In this document: one piece after another, positions 1 to 8,062 of the stretch
Numbering within the stretch: the stretch's first letter is position 1
How the letters are laid out: every line of letters starts with the position of its first letter
From: Nitrospirota bacterium
Lineage (GTDB): Bacteria > Nitrospirota > Thermodesulfovibrionia > Thermodesulfovibrionales > JdFR-88
Assembly (NCBI GenBank): GCA_021825295.1
Contig: JAKAHV010000031.1
Coordinates: 1-37,246 of the forward strand
Direction of reading: 5' to 3'
DNA length: 37,246 bases
Position numbers and translations under genes: made by a program
Notes under the pieces: model-generated
What the model saw: only the letters and a program-made list of their open reading frames with translations
Database searches by the model: none
Told to the model about the DNA's origin: nothing

Positions 1-367
1 TCAAGGGAGAGGAGATAACAGCCTTCCCCGCCCTCTCAACCCTGTGCCCCTGCCATCTTCCTCAGGAAAAACTGTTTTAACCCATACTAAACCCTGAAGA
101 GCCCTTTTTTGAAGCCCCTTAAAATTTGCTTACAGGATAACCCCGCGATATTACGCGGCTGTTAAACGGACATGAAATTTTCATTAACAACGGATGGCGC
201 CGCATTCATGAAAGAGGCGGCCCGTTTCTTGAAAGATCAGCTTTGGAAGATTGACCGAAACTGGAAGGTTTACAGGCGCTGCCGCTTGCTGTTGATTCGG
301 AAGTCGTCAAAAGAATCTTTTCCCGGCTTGGCCGGAAGCTTTTTGCGGGAAAGAAATAATCGGTGCA
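1..367. other. Left-edge region without a confident gene
   Basis: I see no gene with family-level support here. A short perfect hairpin (CCGCG, loop ATATTA, CGCGG) lies at 143-158 and has no T-run. Bases about 257-358 read as a short open stretch ending in a stop, with plausible amino-acid composition but no recognisable family. It may be a decayed 3' gene end. Confidence 0.4.
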
Positions 368-1144
368 TTATGAAGTTGAGTACCTGTTCAATTTGTTTTG
401 GGAGACGGCTCCCGTCGGGGAAGGCCTTCCCATATAAAAGCCCTGGAAAAGCTCTATGCCAAGGCTGTCGGCAAAAGTGAATTCCTCGGCCCGCTCAACC
501 CCTTCGGCAATGACCTTCATATCAAGCCGATGACATAGGACGGCCACTGACTCCACCACGGCAAGATTTACGAAATCCTTGTCGATATTTTGAATAAAAT
601 GCCGGTCTATCTTCACGTAATCCGGCCTGATTATGGAGAGCATCTTCAGTCCGCCGAACCCGATTCCAAAATCGTCTATCGCTATCCGGTAACCCTTCAC
701 CCTGTAATAGGAGACGGCGCTTTTTAAAAGTGAATAATTGCTGATGGCGGTCTCCTCCGTAATCTCAAGTATTATCCTTTCCTTGGACAGTCCCCATTGG
801 TCCACAAAATTATCGGTGATGCCGCCCCGGTGCGCGGGGGACAAGAGGGTTTCAGGGCAGATGTTTATGAACAGGTGTTCCTCAGAGTTTTTTATGAGAC
901 CGGAAGCCTCCCTGATTGCGTTTCTCCGGCAATACATGTCCAGGGACAAAATCGTACCGGTCCGGATGGAGGCAGTGAACAGGTCGGCAATTCCGGGGAA
1001 CCCTGCGTATCCTTTGAACCTTGAAAGCGCCTCGTAGCCGAAGACCTTTCCATCACCCCGGCATATCGGCTGAAAATGGGTGGTAAGCCCGTCATTTTCT
1101 ATGATGTCAACAATCCTGTCTCTTTCGCCCCGGATATTTTTCAT
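368..1144 (-). CDS. EAL-domain cyclic-di-GMP phosphodiesterase, stand-alone
   Basis: This is a single EAL domain, a family that hydrolyses cyclic-di-GMP to linear pGpG. Visible motifs are the signature YEALSRF near residue 37, a metal-ligand strand ILEITEE, the core IDDFGIGF, the lysine-containing KIDRHF, AEGVE and the terminal FQGFYMGRP. The active-site acidic residues and Lys appear intact, so activity is likely. No GGDEF, PAS, receiver or membrane segment is present, so input must come from a partner or from expression level. The ORF can be extended upstream to a GTG at 1222, but the ATG at 1144 has the better Shine-Dalgarno (AAGGAAAGG) and starts right before the conserved domain; 1168 is another option. 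About 258 aa, normal for an isolated EAL domain. The gene sits downstream of a cytochrome gene on the same strand with no obvious functional link. Confidence 0.88.
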   Translation of the reverse strand: MKNIRGERDRIVDIIENDGLTTHFQPICRGDGKVFGYEALSRFKGYAGFPGIADLFTASIRTGTILSLDMYCRRNAIREASGLIKNSEEHLFINICPETLLSPAHRGGITDNFVDQWGLSKERIILEITEETAISNYSLLKSAVSYYRVKGYRIAIDDFGIGFGGLKMLSIIRPDYVKIDRHFIQNIDKDFVNLAVVESVAVLCHRLDMKVIAEGVERAEEFTFADSLGIELFQGFYMGRPSPTGAVSQNKLNRYSTS

Positions 1145-1334
1145 TTGCCTTTCCTTAAATCTTGCCATGAAAACATCACGATATCGGAAATCCACCTCCT
1201 GCCCGCAAGGGCAAAAAACCACTTTCTACTTCGTCATATTCCGGAAAAAACTTTAGCTCTACCGGGTTTTGTGTGGAAGTCATTCCGGCTTGTCCGGACA
1301 CCCCGCCCTTCGGCGCATACTTGAGCCGGACATG

Positions 1335-3215
1335 TTAAAAATGATATTGTCCGCCGGTTTTCAATATCTGCTCGTATCGCCGTTTCTTTTTCTCGTATTC
1401 TTTTTTATCTTTTATTGCCGGTATGGAAAAATCCCCGTGCAGGTCCCATTTGCCCTCCAGCGGCTTAAGACCCGCTGGAGCAGTTTTTCCGTCATCGCCT
1501 GTGATGTCCTCAATCCTCAGGCCCTTGCCATCAGCCTCAATGGTGTAATGGCCGTCGAGCACGTCCCTGTAAGCTGCCCCGGGATGTGACATCCATTTAT
1601 AATCCACGGGTACTCTCTGCGCCCCGCCGGCGCCATGGCAACTGTCGCAGCCCCTCGATTTCGTTATCGCATGGGCGACCCTGTCCACATTCAGCCAGGC
1701 CATTACGGCGCCCTCGTCCCCGCCGCTTTCATACACGCCAGTCACGGCAAACGCGTCGCTGGAGGGATAATGCCTTTCCATGTTCACATCAGGCCTGCTT
1801 CTGAAGATGAGCCGTCCCGAAAGCCTGACCTCTTCTCTTTTTACGTTTGAGGCTATGTGGGGGACTATATGAAAAGGATCCCATTGTCCGTCCCGATTCC
1901 TGATGAGGATTGGGGTCATTGCGTTTGCATTATAGAACTGGTGCCTGTCCAGAGGGGTCTTTATGCCAAACCTGGTGCCGGGCGCCCAGAAATTGAAGGC
2001 ATATCCCGCCACCAGAGGCGTATGGCATGCCTCACAAGAAAGGTTTTTGTGGACACCCCTGCCGTGTGCGATAACCTCCCGTTCATGGCATCCCGCGCAC
2101 CGGGACGGCTCCGGATTTCTTATCAGGTCCCCCATGCCGCCGGTCTTCCGGTTCCGGAGGTGGCAATCGACGCACGTTATTCCGGCCGCATAATGGGCAT
2201 CCGGAGTATCAATATATTTTTTGGAATTCGGATCGTCAGGGTCAGCCACGGCCTTTCTTGCGAAGGCGCCTTTCATGAACCCGTCCCCTCTGCGTCTTTC
2301 GAGGGGGGCATGGCACATCAACGCCCGTCCGCCGCCCATGCATGACAGTACCGGGGGACTGAACGAAAAAGTGTGGACCCCGGCGGCGTTGGGTTTTCCG
2401 TTTTCGCCCACGGCCTTCCCGTTAAAAGGCGTGTAGTGGCAGTCGAGGCATCCGGCATGGCACGTATCGCAGTTTCTCTGGTTGGCGAATGCCTGCCGTC
2501 TGTTTATCGGGGCGGTGCTGACGGCGTTATATTCCCGCATGTTGCGCAACGTGAAATGTTCGTTGTCAGGCATGGTCTTTCCCGCCGTCCATAAGCCGCA
2601 ACTGTGGGGGCCCGGAGGGCTGAACCATGTCACATATTGGCGCATGTTCGATGTCTGCGCCATGGTGCTGTGCATATAACTTTTGACCTCGGCCGGATGG
2701 CAGAGGCCGCACGTTATCCGGGCGATGCCGGGATTGAACGAGATGGTGCCCGGGTTCTTGTCATGCCACTGCAGGCCGGCTATTTTTGGATCTGGGACTA
2801 GTTTTCCATTTTTCTCTGTCTTCGGGAAAAGGGCGCTGCCAGCGAAACAGCCTCGCGGCTTCAGGCTCCTTATTGACCGCCTGTCCTTCCCGCCCATTTC
2901 CATTCGCGGGACCGCGACCTGCCCTTTTTTCAGGACCACTATCAGGCCCAGGAGCCCCTTATGAGCGCCATCAACAGTGCAGTCGGACGGGTTGCCAAGA
3001 TGGCACATTTCACAGGAGGCTGGCATGCCGGTTTGCCTCTCCACCGCCTCGGGGTCCATGGCGAATTCGGGATAGCCAAGCTCGCTCATTTTCCGCGCAT
3101 CGCCATGGCATTTAATGCAACTGTTGGCGGGAGTTTTTGTCTGGGCTCCGATTGTATTGCCCGCCAGCGTCATGGCAACAAGAAGTCCGCATATCAGCAG
3201 CAAATGTTTTTTCAT
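1335..3215 (-). CDS. Periplasmic multiheme cytochrome c (nine CxxCH plus one CX8CH)
   Basis: A 626-aa exported protein with a signal peptide (residues 1-24, Lys-Lys then a hydrophobic core). Nine canonical heme-c attachment motifs start near residues 33, 68, 169, 249, 256, 348, 373, 394 and 523. A tenth cysteine pair, C292 to C301-H302, has eight residues between the cysteines. The two motifs at 249 and 256 are nearly contiguous, a packing typical of stacked-heme cytochromes. Other His residues scattered between motifs could be distal ligands. The likely role is periplasmic electron transfer or a multiheme reductase; the substrate cannot be read from the sequence and I do not recognise a specific named family. 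The C-terminal 100 residues carry no heme motif and are rich in Lys and Asp. The gene stands alone, with no quinol-oxidase partner beside it. The start is supported by the signal peptide; GGAG abuts the ATG, so spacing is poor. Confidence 0.85.
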   Translation of the reverse strand: MKKHLLLICGLLVAMTLAGNTIGAQTKTPANSCIKCHGDARKMSELGYPEFAMDPEAVERQTGMPASCEMCHLGNPSDCTVDGAHKGLLGLIVVLKKGQVAVPRMEMGGKDRRSIRSLKPRGCFAGSALFPKTEKNGKLVPDPKIAGLQWHDKNPGTISFNPGIARITCGLCHPAEVKSYMHSTMAQTSNMRQYVTWFSPPGPHSCGLWTAGKTMPDNEHFTLRNMREYNAVSTAPINRRQAFANQRNCDTCHAGCLDCHYTPFNGKAVGENGKPNAAGVHTFSFSPPVLSCMGGGRALMCHAPLERRRGDGFMKGAFARKAVADPDDPNSKKYIDTPDAHYAAGITCVDCHLRNRKTGGMGDLIRNPEPSRCAGCHEREVIAHGRGVHKNLSCEACHTPLVAGYAFNFWAPGTRFGIKTPLDRHQFYNANAMTPILIRNRDGQWDPFHIVPHIASNVKREEVRLSGRLIFRSRPDVNMERHYPSSDAFAVTGVYESGGDEGAVMAWLNVDRVAHAITKSRGCDSCHGAGGAQRVPVDYKWMSHPGAAYRDVLDGHYTIEADGKGLRIEDITGDDGKTAPAGLKPLEGKWDLHGDFSIPAIKDKKEYEKKKRRYEQILKTGGQYHF

Positions 3216-3548
3216 CTCCGGGTATACCCTTAGACTATTTTTTTATGTAACAGGGCTCTTGTCAATAGCCCAACCGCGCTCCGGGGTTCAAGGGATCCGG
3301 ACAAAATCCGCGGCCCGCCAGACGCTCCTCCTTTTTCCAAGAATCGATTTTTTAAGCAAAACTTTGTGGGGATTGCTTCCTAAAAGCAACACCCAGGCCC
3401 GATGAGATCTGGTACTATGTACCCCTTCAAACCTCCATGGTATGTAGCCTGCTTCAGATGCCAAGATTCGCCCTGAATCTTGCTTTGCCAAATCTGTTAT
3501 AATTCCGAAGGTTACGATTGAAAATCGTGAGGCTATTAAGGATAGAAA
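3216..3548. other. Intergenic region between the cytochrome and the decayed mrr gene
   Basis: No supported coding sequence. The right part holds an extended -10 promoter (separate entry) and a small inverted repeat ACGATT-GAA-AATCGT near 3514-3528 just upstream of the mrr start. The left part shows no strong terminator or repeat. Confidence 0.4.
3495..3503 (+). promoter_or_regulatory. Extended -10 promoter upstream of the mrr remnant
   Basis: TGTTATAAT matches an extended -10 (TGnTATAAT). The region 17 bases upstream lacks a good -35 hexamer, as is common for extended -10 promoters. It lies about 45 bp before the mrr ATG and is followed by a short inverted repeat that could bind a regulator. 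Prediction only. Confidence 0.5.
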
Positions 3549-4198
3549 ATGGCGATACCTGATTTTCAGAGCATAATGCTGCCGCTCCTCAAGCTTCTTG
3601 CGGATGGGCAAGAGCATTCATTTCGTGATGTGGTTGAAAACCTTGCGCTGTCCTTTAAATTGTCAGAAGCAGAAAGGAAGGAACTCCTTCCGAGCGGCCA
3701 GCAGATTTTCGACAATAGAGTCGGATGGGCTCGCACATATATGAAAAAGGCTGGCCTTCTGGATGCCACCAGGCGAGGTTTTTTCAAGATAACTCAACGT
3801 GGCCTAGAAGTTTTAAAACAAAATCTGTCAGAAATAAATATAGATTTTCTTTCGCATTATCCTGAATTTATGGCTTTCAGGGAAATCCGGAAAGAGAAAG
3901 AAAAAATTTCACCTGAACCCAAAAATGAAGAAAAAAGCTCACCCGAAGATTTATTAGTTTATGGATATCAAAAATAAGGCAGGAATTATCGGATGAGCTT
4001 TTAACGCAAGTTAAAACCTGCTCGCCTGCTTTTTTCGAAAGATTGGTTGTGGAACTCCTGGTCAAGATGGGTTATGGTGAATCCAGAAAAGATGCTGGAC
4101 AGGCCATAGGAAGAACAGGTGATGAAGGGATTGACGGGATCATAAAAGAAGATAAGGGTTTGGTCTTAAAAGGAGGACGTCATGAAGGAACTCGATGA
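3549..4198 (+). pseudogene. mrr: Mrr-type restriction endonuclease, frameshifted and 3'-truncated
   Basis: The first open stretch (3549-3977, 142 aa) is the N-terminal winged-helix domain of Mrr-type modification-dependent endonucleases (FDNRVGWARTYMKKAGLL, then an ITxRG-like end). It stops at a TAA directly after a run of five A at about 3967-3971. Adding one A restores the normal continuation: QKIRQELSDELL, SPAFFERLVVELLVKMGYG and DEGIDGIIKED are the start of the Mrr catalytic domain. That second frame runs only to a TGA at 4196-4198. The part carrying the QxK catalytic residues is missing, replaced directly by the MNT gene whose ATG is at 4182. The gene therefore has two lesions, a one-base slip and a large 3' loss. 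The A-run slip alone could be a sequencing error or programmed frameshift, but the 3' loss makes the product non-functional either way. Confidence 0.85.
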
Positions 4199-4475
4199 AA
4201 TAAAAGATATTTTAAACAGGCAGCGATATATATTACGAGAAAAGTACAAGATTACGGAAATCGGGATATTCGGCTCTTATATAAGGGGCGAGCAGAAAAA
4301 AGAAAGCGATATAGACATCCTTGTTGAATTCAGCGAGCCTATAAGTCTGCTTGACCTTATCGGAGCAGAAAATTACATCTCCGATCTAATAGGGAGAAAA
4401 GTCGATCTCGTGCCCAGAGAGGACATAAGACCTGAACTTAAACAGGTAATCCTTGATGAGGTAGTCTATATTTGA
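4182..4475 (+). CDS. mntA: MNT-domain nucleotidyltransferase antitoxin
   Basis: A 97-aa minimal nucleotidyltransferase. The catalytic GSX10DXD signature is complete (G31, S32, D43, D45), and a further acidic residue lies in the strand GRKVDLVPRED. In the MNT/HEPN toxin-antitoxin family this enzyme neutralises the HEPN RNase by adding AMP to a tyrosine near its active site. A strong ribosome binding site (AGGAGG) sits seven bases before the ATG, inside the tail of the mrr remnant. The neighbour starting at the overlapping TTG is the matching HEPN toxin, but that copy is broken, so this antitoxin is probably an orphan. The reading frame itself shows no damage. Family assignment is firm; present-day activity is inference. 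Confidence 0.85.
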   Translation: MKELDEIKDILNRQRYILREKYKITEIGIFGSYIRGEQKKESDIDILVEFSEPISLLDLIGAENYISDLIGRKVDLVPREDIRPELKQVILDEVVYI

Positions 4476-4802
4476 AACGCGACATTTCTCTGTATGTGAA
4501 GGATATCCTGGATGCAATGGAGAAGGCCGAAAGATTTATCGGCGCAATGGGCCGCGAAGATTTTCCGGTGTCTCGAAATAATCGGCGAGGCCACAAAAAA
4601 TATCCCTGATTCCATCAGAGAAAAATACAGAGATGTCCCTTGGCGTGATATGGCCGGCATGAGGGACAAGGTTAGTCATTTTTATTTCGGGACAGATTTC
4701 AACAAGGTCTGGCTTGCTGTTAAAAAGAATTTTCCTGTTTTGAAGCCCCGGATAAAGCAGGTTCTGTCCGATCTTAGCGGAACTGCTGAGCCTGGCCGAT
4801 AA
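4472..4802 (+). pseudogene. hepT: HEPN-family toxin with internal deletion and frameshift
   Basis: Read from the TTG at 4472 (overlapping the MNT stop), the first 31 codons give a normal HEPN start (KRDISLYVKDILDAMEKAE, then REDF) before running into a premature stop at 4609. A second frame, entered near 4563, continues with RCLEIIGEATKNIPD, VPWRDMAGMRDKVSHFYFG and a normal C-terminus ending at 4802. The RX4HXY RNase motif (RDKVSHFY) is intact in that second frame. Between the two parts, the segment family members usually have (about ten residues around DxKTxxAVI) is missing, so a deletion of roughly 30 bases, not a multiple of three, has occurred at 4559-4566. No single reading frame can make the full toxin. 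The antitoxin gene upstream is intact, the expected survival pattern for a dying toxin-antitoxin pair. Confidence 0.82.
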
Positions 4803-4896
4803 TCTTTCGGCTGCTATATTCTTTCAGGTCCAAATGACAAATCATGAAATCCGGGACAGCATACTTGATTTATTGGCTCAGTAATAAGGAAAAAGG

Positions 4897-4927
4897 CCGC
4901 CAGACAGGTCCGGCGGGAGATTTTTTT
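4897..4927 (+). terminator. Rho-independent terminator after the MNT/HEPN pair
   Basis: CCGCC at 4897-4901 pairs with GGCGG at 4912-4916 across a ten-base loop, followed after four bases by seven T. It lies about 95 bp after the HEPN remnant stop on the same strand. Confidence 0.6.
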
Positions 4928-5261
4928 ATGAAATCAATTACATAAACTGTTTATTGGATAATTTCATGGCATGGCGGGTTATGATGGGGCAGGCAGGGCT
5001 TTTTCAAAAGCCCGCGCCCCGAAAGGGGTCTTTGAAAACGAAAGCGTTTTGATTTTGTCCCGCGGCTGCCGGCGGGGAATTCGGGTGTGGATTGACCGCC
5101 ATGGAACTGGGTCCCAATGAACGGTTTGAACAGTCCGGAGCAAGAAACCATTTTAAAACGGGAGGTTAAAGCTTTTGGTTTGAACAGAAAACGCAAAAAA
5201 AAGGCGATGATTTCATATTGATGCCCAATCATTTGCATGCGATCATCTGGAAAAAGAAAAA
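4928..5261. other. Region without an intact gene, ending in a transposase fragment
   Basis: Bases 4928-5170 show no recognisable gene on either strand. The last part contains the transposase fragment listed separately. The region separates two other gene fragments and reads as a scar of past insertion and deletion. Confidence 0.4.
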
Positions 5262-5265
5262 TCAT
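5173..5265 (+). pseudogene. Fragment of an IS200-like / REP-associated tyrosine transposase (Y1 family)
   Basis: In frame with 5221 the + strand reads FILMPNHLHAIIW. MPNHxH is the HUH metal-binding motif of Y1-family single-strand transposases, including the REP-associated type, and is normally preceded by a short hydrophobic strand as here. Nothing of the upstream half or of the catalytic-tyrosine helix is recognisable, and the frame merges into the antisense of the neighbouring beta-helix fragment. This is a remnant of perhaps 30 codons. The motif is short, so confidence is moderate. Confidence 0.55.
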
Positions 5266-5771
5266 CCCGCGGTAATTTTAATGCTTAACACCAGGCCGCC
5301 ATGCGGTATCAATAGAACTTTTTTTGTGACATTCTCCCTATCCTTTACGAACCCGATTGCGTAATGTCCCTGTCCGATGAGCTTTATATTCTCAAGCCGC
5401 AGCGTCCTGCCGCTTTTGACCAGAAACAGCGGGCTTTGCATTTCGTCCGGCTTACTGCCGGCCCATTTGATCACCGCATTCCTGCCGGCCCCGAATATCA
5501 GGCGGTTTTCTTCTATCCGGATTGGCGAGCTGACAAGAAAGGTGCAGCCGCCGGAAATGGTTATGTCTCTACTTGAATCCACGGCCGCCTGAATGGCCTT
5601 TGTGGAATCAAAGCCGCCGTAGCAATCGGCGCCGTATTCCCGTACGTCCGCTCCCAGGACGGGAGCCGGCGGCGGCGCCTTCCAGGTCTCTATGAATATG
5701 TATAACGCGGCTGTCAAGGATATCCACAAAAACACTTCAACAACCCGTTTAATCCGGTGATTATTTTCCAT
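5262..5771 (-). pseudogene. N-terminal fragment of a membrane-anchored pectate-lyase-like beta-helix protein
   Basis: About 169 aa from the ATG at 5771. An N-terminal membrane anchor (hydrophobic stretch about residues 11-30) is followed by the typical start of a right-handed beta-helix: DVREYGADCYGGFDSTKAIQAAVD, with the conserved YGA(x)nG(x)nDSTxAIQxAVD pattern, then short repeating strands. Family members usually exceed 350 aa; here the ORF ends after about six coils, exactly where the transposase fragment lies on the other strand, so the 3' part was probably lost with that insertion. The family includes polysaccharide lyases, glycosidases and non-catalytic surface proteins; the substrate cannot be inferred because the catalytic region is absent. 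A TTG five codons upstream (5786) is a weaker start. Confidence 0.55.
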
Positions 5772-6096
5772 CCCATGAGTTACCAATCTTCTGCATCATT
5801 TTCCCGTGCGCTGACCGGGCTGTCAATACCGGGGGCAAGATATCGCAATCCATCCACAATCACGCCGGAGAACCGGCGCGTCAGGCAAAGTGGAGGGCGC
5901 CTGTATAAAGTGATACAATTTGGCGATTAATGACGCGATGGGAGCCGGTGCGTTGCCTGGACGTTGGAGCCAATGGAAAAAAACGAGCGGACAGTGCGAA
6001 AGGTACAGGTGTGCGTGAAACCGGAATGTTTGCCGGCCGGAACACTAAAAGCCGGAACATAAGAAAGAAGGGTCGCGCGCCGGGTGCCGGACGGAC
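5772..6096. other. Intergenic region upstream of the exporter operon
   Basis: No gene is supported. The region should hold the exporter promoter. A possible weak promoter-like AT-rich stretch (TATAAAGTGATACAATT) occurs near 5905-5925, but without a convincing -35 element. No nearby regulator gene of the TetR type, often found beside such exporters, is present. Confidence 0.3.
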
Positions 6097-7128
6097 ATGA
6101 CACGCCGTGCGCGTTTTGGCATAACGGCGCTCATCGTCTTCATACTGATTGCGGCCGTGGTCCTGCTTTGGGCCCCCGCCAGGCGGTTTCTGTTCGGCCC
6201 CAGCCCCGGGCCGCGGGAAATCATGGTCTCCGGCAATATCGAGGCGCATCAGAGCGTTCTGAACTTCACCGCGATTCAGGCGCCGATTGTCTATCTGCCC
6301 TTCGACGAGGGCAAATATGTCCGGGCGGGCACGGTGCTGGCGCGGGCCGACGACCGCTTCTACAGGCGGCAACTGGAGATCGATATCGCCAACCTCCAGG
6401 TGGCGCGCAGGCAGATCGCCGTGAATCAAAGCAGCCTCGCCGCGGCCCTGAACACGGTCGCCAATGACCGGTTCGATCTCTCGGAGAAGAGCCGGGAATA
6501 CATTCGCGACAAGGCCCAACTCAAGGCGGGCGCGGTTTCCCGCTTGGATTATGACCGGTCCTCTACCGCCGCCAAGCAGGCGGCCGCCGCGCTCGCCCGC
6601 GACCAGGCCCAGGTGCGCGTGGCTAGAGACAACGTCGGACTTGCGCGGGCCAGCCTGCAGGCGGCCAGGGCAAAGGTTGCCCTTGACCGGGTGACCCTGT
6701 CTTATACCGTCCTGAAGGCCCCTTTCAGCGGCGTGCTTGCGGTGCGGGAGGCGGAACTGGGCGAGCTGGCCGCGCCGGGAGTGGCCATCTTCACCCTCGA
6801 CGACCTCGACAATGTCTGGCTTCGCGCCTATGTGAACGAGAGAAATCTTGGCCAGGTCCGGCTTGGCGAGGCGGTGACCGTCACCACCGATACCTATCCC
6901 GGAAAGCTCTATCACGGCCGCATCGGATTCATTTCCTCCCAGGCCGAGTTCACTCCCAAAACGGTCGAGACCCACGCCCAGCGGGTGACGCTCGTCTATC
7001 GAATCCGCATCGATATTTACAACCCCACTCACGAACTGCTGCCGGGGATGCCCGCGGACGCGGTAATCCCACTATTACCGGCGGGCCCACTATTACCGGC
7101 GGGCCCATCGCTGCCGGCCCGGAAATGA
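6097..7128 (+). CDS. HlyD-family membrane fusion protein of an ABC exporter (YbhG-like)
   Basis: A 343-aa periplasmic adaptor. Residues 8-27 form a membrane anchor or uncleaved signal. The chain then alternates half-lipoyl (GNIEAHQSVLNF, APIVYLPFDEGKYVRAGTVLARAD) with a long Ala/Arg/Gln-rich alpha-helical hairpin (about residues 90-195), the second half-lipoyl (YTVLKAPFSGVLAVREAELGEL) and the beta-barrel domain. This architecture links an inner-membrane transporter to the outer membrane. It is the first gene of a tight five-gene unit with seven bases to the next start, matching the order of ybhGFSR-type exporters. The last 15 residues are a tandem LLPAGP repeat encoded by two copies of a 15-base unit near 7072-7101, probably a recent slippage expansion. 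Substrate unknown; drug or lipid export is typical of relatives. Confidence 0.88.
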   Translation: MTRRARFGITALIVFILIAAVVLLWAPARRFLFGPSPGPREIMVSGNIEAHQSVLNFTAIQAPIVYLPFDEGKYVRAGTVLARADDRFYRRQLEIDIANLQVARRQIAVNQSSLAAALNTVANDRFDLSEKSREYIRDKAQLKAGAVSRLDYDRSSTAAKQAAAALARDQAQVRVARDNVGLARASLQAARAKVALDRVTLSYTVLKAPFSGVLAVREAELGELAAPGVAIFTLDDLDNVWLRAYVNERNLGQVRLGEAVTVTTDTYPGKLYHGRIGFISSQAEFTPKTVETHAQRVTLVYRIRIDIYNPTHELLPGMPADAVIPLLPAGPLLPAGPSLPARK

Positions 7129-7135
7129 GGCGGGA

Positions 7136-8062
7136 ATGAACGACATAGCCATTCGCGCGGAAGGGCTCACCAAGAACTTCGGGCCGGTATCGGCGGTGCG
7201 GGATGTCGATCTGGCTGTTTACCGGGGAGAGATATTCGGCCTCGTAGGCCCTGACGGGGCCGGCAAGACCACCATCATGCGGATGCTTTCCGGCGTGCTG
7301 CCCCCGGATGCGGGCAGGATATTTGTCGACGGCGTGGACGCCGTCGCCGACCCCGAGGGAGCCAGGCTGCGCTTAAGCTACATGCCCCAGCGCTTCGGAC
7401 TCTACGAAGACCTCACGGTTGCGGAAAATATATTCTTCTACGGCGAGATATTTTCCGTGCCGCGCGGCGAGCGTATCGCGCGCAGCGGCGAATTGCTGGA
7501 GGCGGCCGGGTTGCTGCCGTTCCGGCGCCGCATGGCAGGCCAGCTCTCGGGAGGCATGAAACAGAAACTCGGCCTCGTATGCGCCCTCATCCATACCCCA
7601 CGGGTGCTCCTGCTCGATGAGCCCACCACCGGGGTCGATCCCGTCTCCCGGCGGGATTTTTGGGCCATCCTCTATAACCTGCGGGAAAGCGGAGTCACCA
7701 TACTGCTGTCCACGGCCTACATGGACGAAGCGGAGCGCTGCTCCCGCCTGGCGCTTCTGCATAACGGGGAGGTCCGCCGTTGCGATACACCCGCGGGCAT
7801 CAAGAAGGCGATGCCGGGAGCGCTGCTGGCCATCATCTCAGCCGACCCACGCAGGCTTCGTGAAGCGGTCTCCGGGCAACCTGGCGTGCTCGGCGTCCTG
7901 CTCATGGGCGACCGCCTCCATGTGCGCGTTGACGACCCTGCACGGCGCATCCCGGAGTTGCGATTGCTCCTTGCCGGCCGTGGCGTGACCGGGGCCGTCA
8001 TCCAGGCGGCCGAGCCCGGGATAGAGGATGTCTTTGTCGCCCTGCTGGGGGAAATGGCATGA
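7136..8062 (+). CDS. ABC transporter ATP-binding protein, first NBD (YbhF N-half-like)
   Basis: A 308-aa nucleotide-binding subunit. Walker A GPDGAGKTT at 38-46, Q-loop MPQR near 83-86, signature LSGGM at 137-141, Walker B VLLLDE at 157-162. The switch (H-loop) histidine expected in STHYMDEAE is alanine here (STAYMDEAE, residue 194), so this subunit probably cannot complete hydrolysis at its own Walker site. The C-terminal about 80 residues form the regulatory tail seen in YbhF-type ATPases. The stop overlaps the start of the second ATPase gene by four bases (ATGA), implying translational coupling and 1:1 assembly. In E. coli YbhF the equivalent domains are fused in one chain; here they are two genes. 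Confidence 0.9.
   Translation: MNDIAIRAEGLTKNFGPVSAVRDVDLAVYRGEIFGLVGPDGAGKTTIMRMLSGVLPPDAGRIFVDGVDAVADPEGARLRLSYMPQRFGLYEDLTVAENIFFYGEIFSVPRGERIARSGELLEAAGLLPFRRRMAGQLSGGMKQKLGLVCALIHTPRVLLLDEPTTGVDPVSRRDFWAILYNLRESGVTILLSTAYMDEAERCSRLALLHNGEVRRCDTPAGIKKAMPGALLAIISADPRRLREAVSGQPGVLGVLLMGDRLHVRVDDPARRIPELRLLLAGRGVTGAVIQAAEPGIEDVFVALLGEMA

Noticed and set aside
3288..3617. 109-aa minus-strand ORF across the mrr promoter
   Set aside because: It covers the promoter and start of mrr, and has no motif or ribosome site.
5881..7032. 383-aa ORF on the minus strand opposite the HlyD gene
   Set aside because: It is antisense to a well-supported family member, has no recognisable motif and its composition is that of a GC-rich shadow frame.
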